NCBI GenBank assembly: GCA_030594665.1
Contig: JAUVET010000106.1
Location: 1 to 5,968 of the forward strand
Length of the DNA stretch: 5,968 bases
Origin: Methanosarcinaceae archaeon
GTDB taxonomy: Archaea > Halobacteriota > Methanosarcinia > Methanosarcinales > Methanosarcinaceae
Direction: 5' to 3'
The position numbers were made by a program, and so were the translations under genes. This document shows, one piece after another, positions 5,502 to 5,968 of this stretch. Every line of letters begins with the position of its first letter. The stretch's first letter is position 1. The notes beneath the pieces were generated by a model. It was not told where the DNA came from. It saw only the letters and a program-made list of their open reading frames with translations, and ran no database searches.

Positions 5502-5520
5502 AAAAATAATTCGAAAAATT
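5502..5520 (-). terminator. U-rich terminator candidate after the biotin carboxylase gene
   Basis: On the minus strand, two runs of five T (AATTTTTCGAATTATTTTT) follow the stop codon within about 8-26 nt. Archaeal RNA polymerase typically terminates at such U-tracts without a stable hairpin. The rest of the 5293-5527 gap is AT-rich. It contains a 5-bp TCGGG/CCCGA stem (5404-5425) and no gene that I can support. Confidence 0.4.
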
Positions 5521-5527
5521 GGAAGGT

Positions 5528-5968
5528 TCACTGTTTCGCCGAATCCTTGACAGCATTGACATAAGCCCCGACCGCCGCACTTATCGCTGCAACCTTATGC
5601 TCTCGGTCATCAAGTGCAGACGCAAGTGTAGCGCCTTTTTCGGCATCTTCCTCAACAACCCTTTTCACATCATCAAGTATATTATAGTCATCAATAAAAT
5701 GGGTTGTAAGATTACCACTTCTGAAAGCCTCATGCCTGAGCACAGCCTTGTGGAATGGAATGTTGGTCGTAACACCCATAACCACATATTCATACAATGC
5801 ACGCTCCATCCGAACGATCGCTTCATCACGGTCACGTCCCCAGACACTCAATTTAGAGATCATGGAATCATAATACGGCGAGATGTGATACCCCACATGT
5901 ACCCCACTATCCACACGTACACCCGGTCCGCCTGCCGATCGATATTTTTTAATCTTACCCGGGGATGG
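5528..5968 (-). CDS. pycA: Pyruvate carboxylase subunit A (biotin carboxylase), C-terminal part, 5'-partial
   Basis: The ATP- and bicarbonate-dependent biotin carboxylase subunit carboxylates biotin on its partner carrier. In methanogens pyruvate carboxylase has separate A and B subunits and makes oxaloacetate for biosynthesis. Only the last 146 residues are in the window, and the frame is open at the edge. It begins PSPGKIKKYRSAGGPGVRVDSG, then YHISPYYDSMISKLSVWGRDRDEAI (Tyr32-Tyr33-Asp34 as counted from the edge), then RMERALYEYVVMGVTTNIPF, and ends its shared domain at THFIDDYN. These are the hallmarks of the biotin carboxylase C-terminal domain shared with AccC. About 45 residues beyond the end of AccC-type proteins (VVEEDAEKGATLASALDD...AAVGAYVNAVKDSAKQ) fit archaeal PycA, which is longer than AccC. 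Acetyl-CoA or propionyl-CoA carboxylase use cannot be excluded, because the partner subunits are outside the window. Stop is TGA at 5530-5528. Confidence 0.88.
   Translation of the reverse strand, partial: PSPGKIKKYRSAGGPGVRVDSGVHVGYHISPYYDSMISKLSVWGRDRDEAIVRMERALYEYVVMGVTTNIPFHKAVLRHEAFRSGNLTTHFIDDYNILDDVKRVVEEDAEKGATLASALDDREHKVAAISAAVGAYVNAVKDSAKQ

Overview
The window looks like a piece of an archaeal chromosome, most likely a methanogen-type euryarchaeon of the Methanosarcinia or an ANME-like relative. The reasons are an archaeal-type UPF0058 protein, a KptA with an N-terminal zinc ribbon, a pyruvate carboxylase A-type biotin carboxylase with a C-terminal extension, AT-rich TATA-like promoters and moderate GC. 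The genus cannot be fixed from the sequence alone. Seven protein genes are visible. The first and last are cut by the window edges.

Layout: (1) Plus strand, 3-2062: the C-terminal three quarters of an FAD/NAD(P)H-dependent CoA-disulfide reductase/NADH oxidase family protein, followed 11 nt later by rtcA (RNA 3'-terminal phosphate cyclase). rtcA has no in-frame ATG, GTG or TTG at its N-terminus and appears to start at ATT (1019). (2) Minus strand, 2082-2705: kptA/tpt1 (RNA 2'-phosphotransferase), convergent with rtcA across a 19-bp gap, so two RNA-end-modifying enzymes sit tail to tail. (3) 2706-3027: the kptA promoter, then a striking imperfect palindrome of about 208 bp (2758-2965). It has 21-bp ends matching at 20 positions, a core of 9-bp tandem repeats, and a possible 6-bp target-site duplication (GAGGAT). 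(4) Minus strand, 3028-4125: a 12-helix MFS permease. (5) 4126-4483: an AT-rich regulatory region with a 12-bp palindrome, a strong TATA-like tract and a 16-bp direct repeat. (6) Plus strand, 4484-4768: a UPF0058 family small His-rich protein, convergent with and overlapping the stop of (7) a minus-strand RimI-like GNAT acetyltransferase (4765-5292). (8) Minus strand, 5528 to the window end: the C-terminus of the biotin carboxylase subunit of pyruvate carboxylase.

How the genes fit together: most are housekeeping genes with separate functions. The only clear thematic link is RtcA with KptA, which act on RNA 3'-phosphate ends and RNA 2'-phosphates respectively. No CRISPR array, tRNA, rRNA, transposase, toxin-antitoxin pair or defence cluster is visible. 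I do not see a convincing new multi-gene system. The observations most worth following are the palindromic element, the ATT start of rtcA and the altered active-site motif of KptA.
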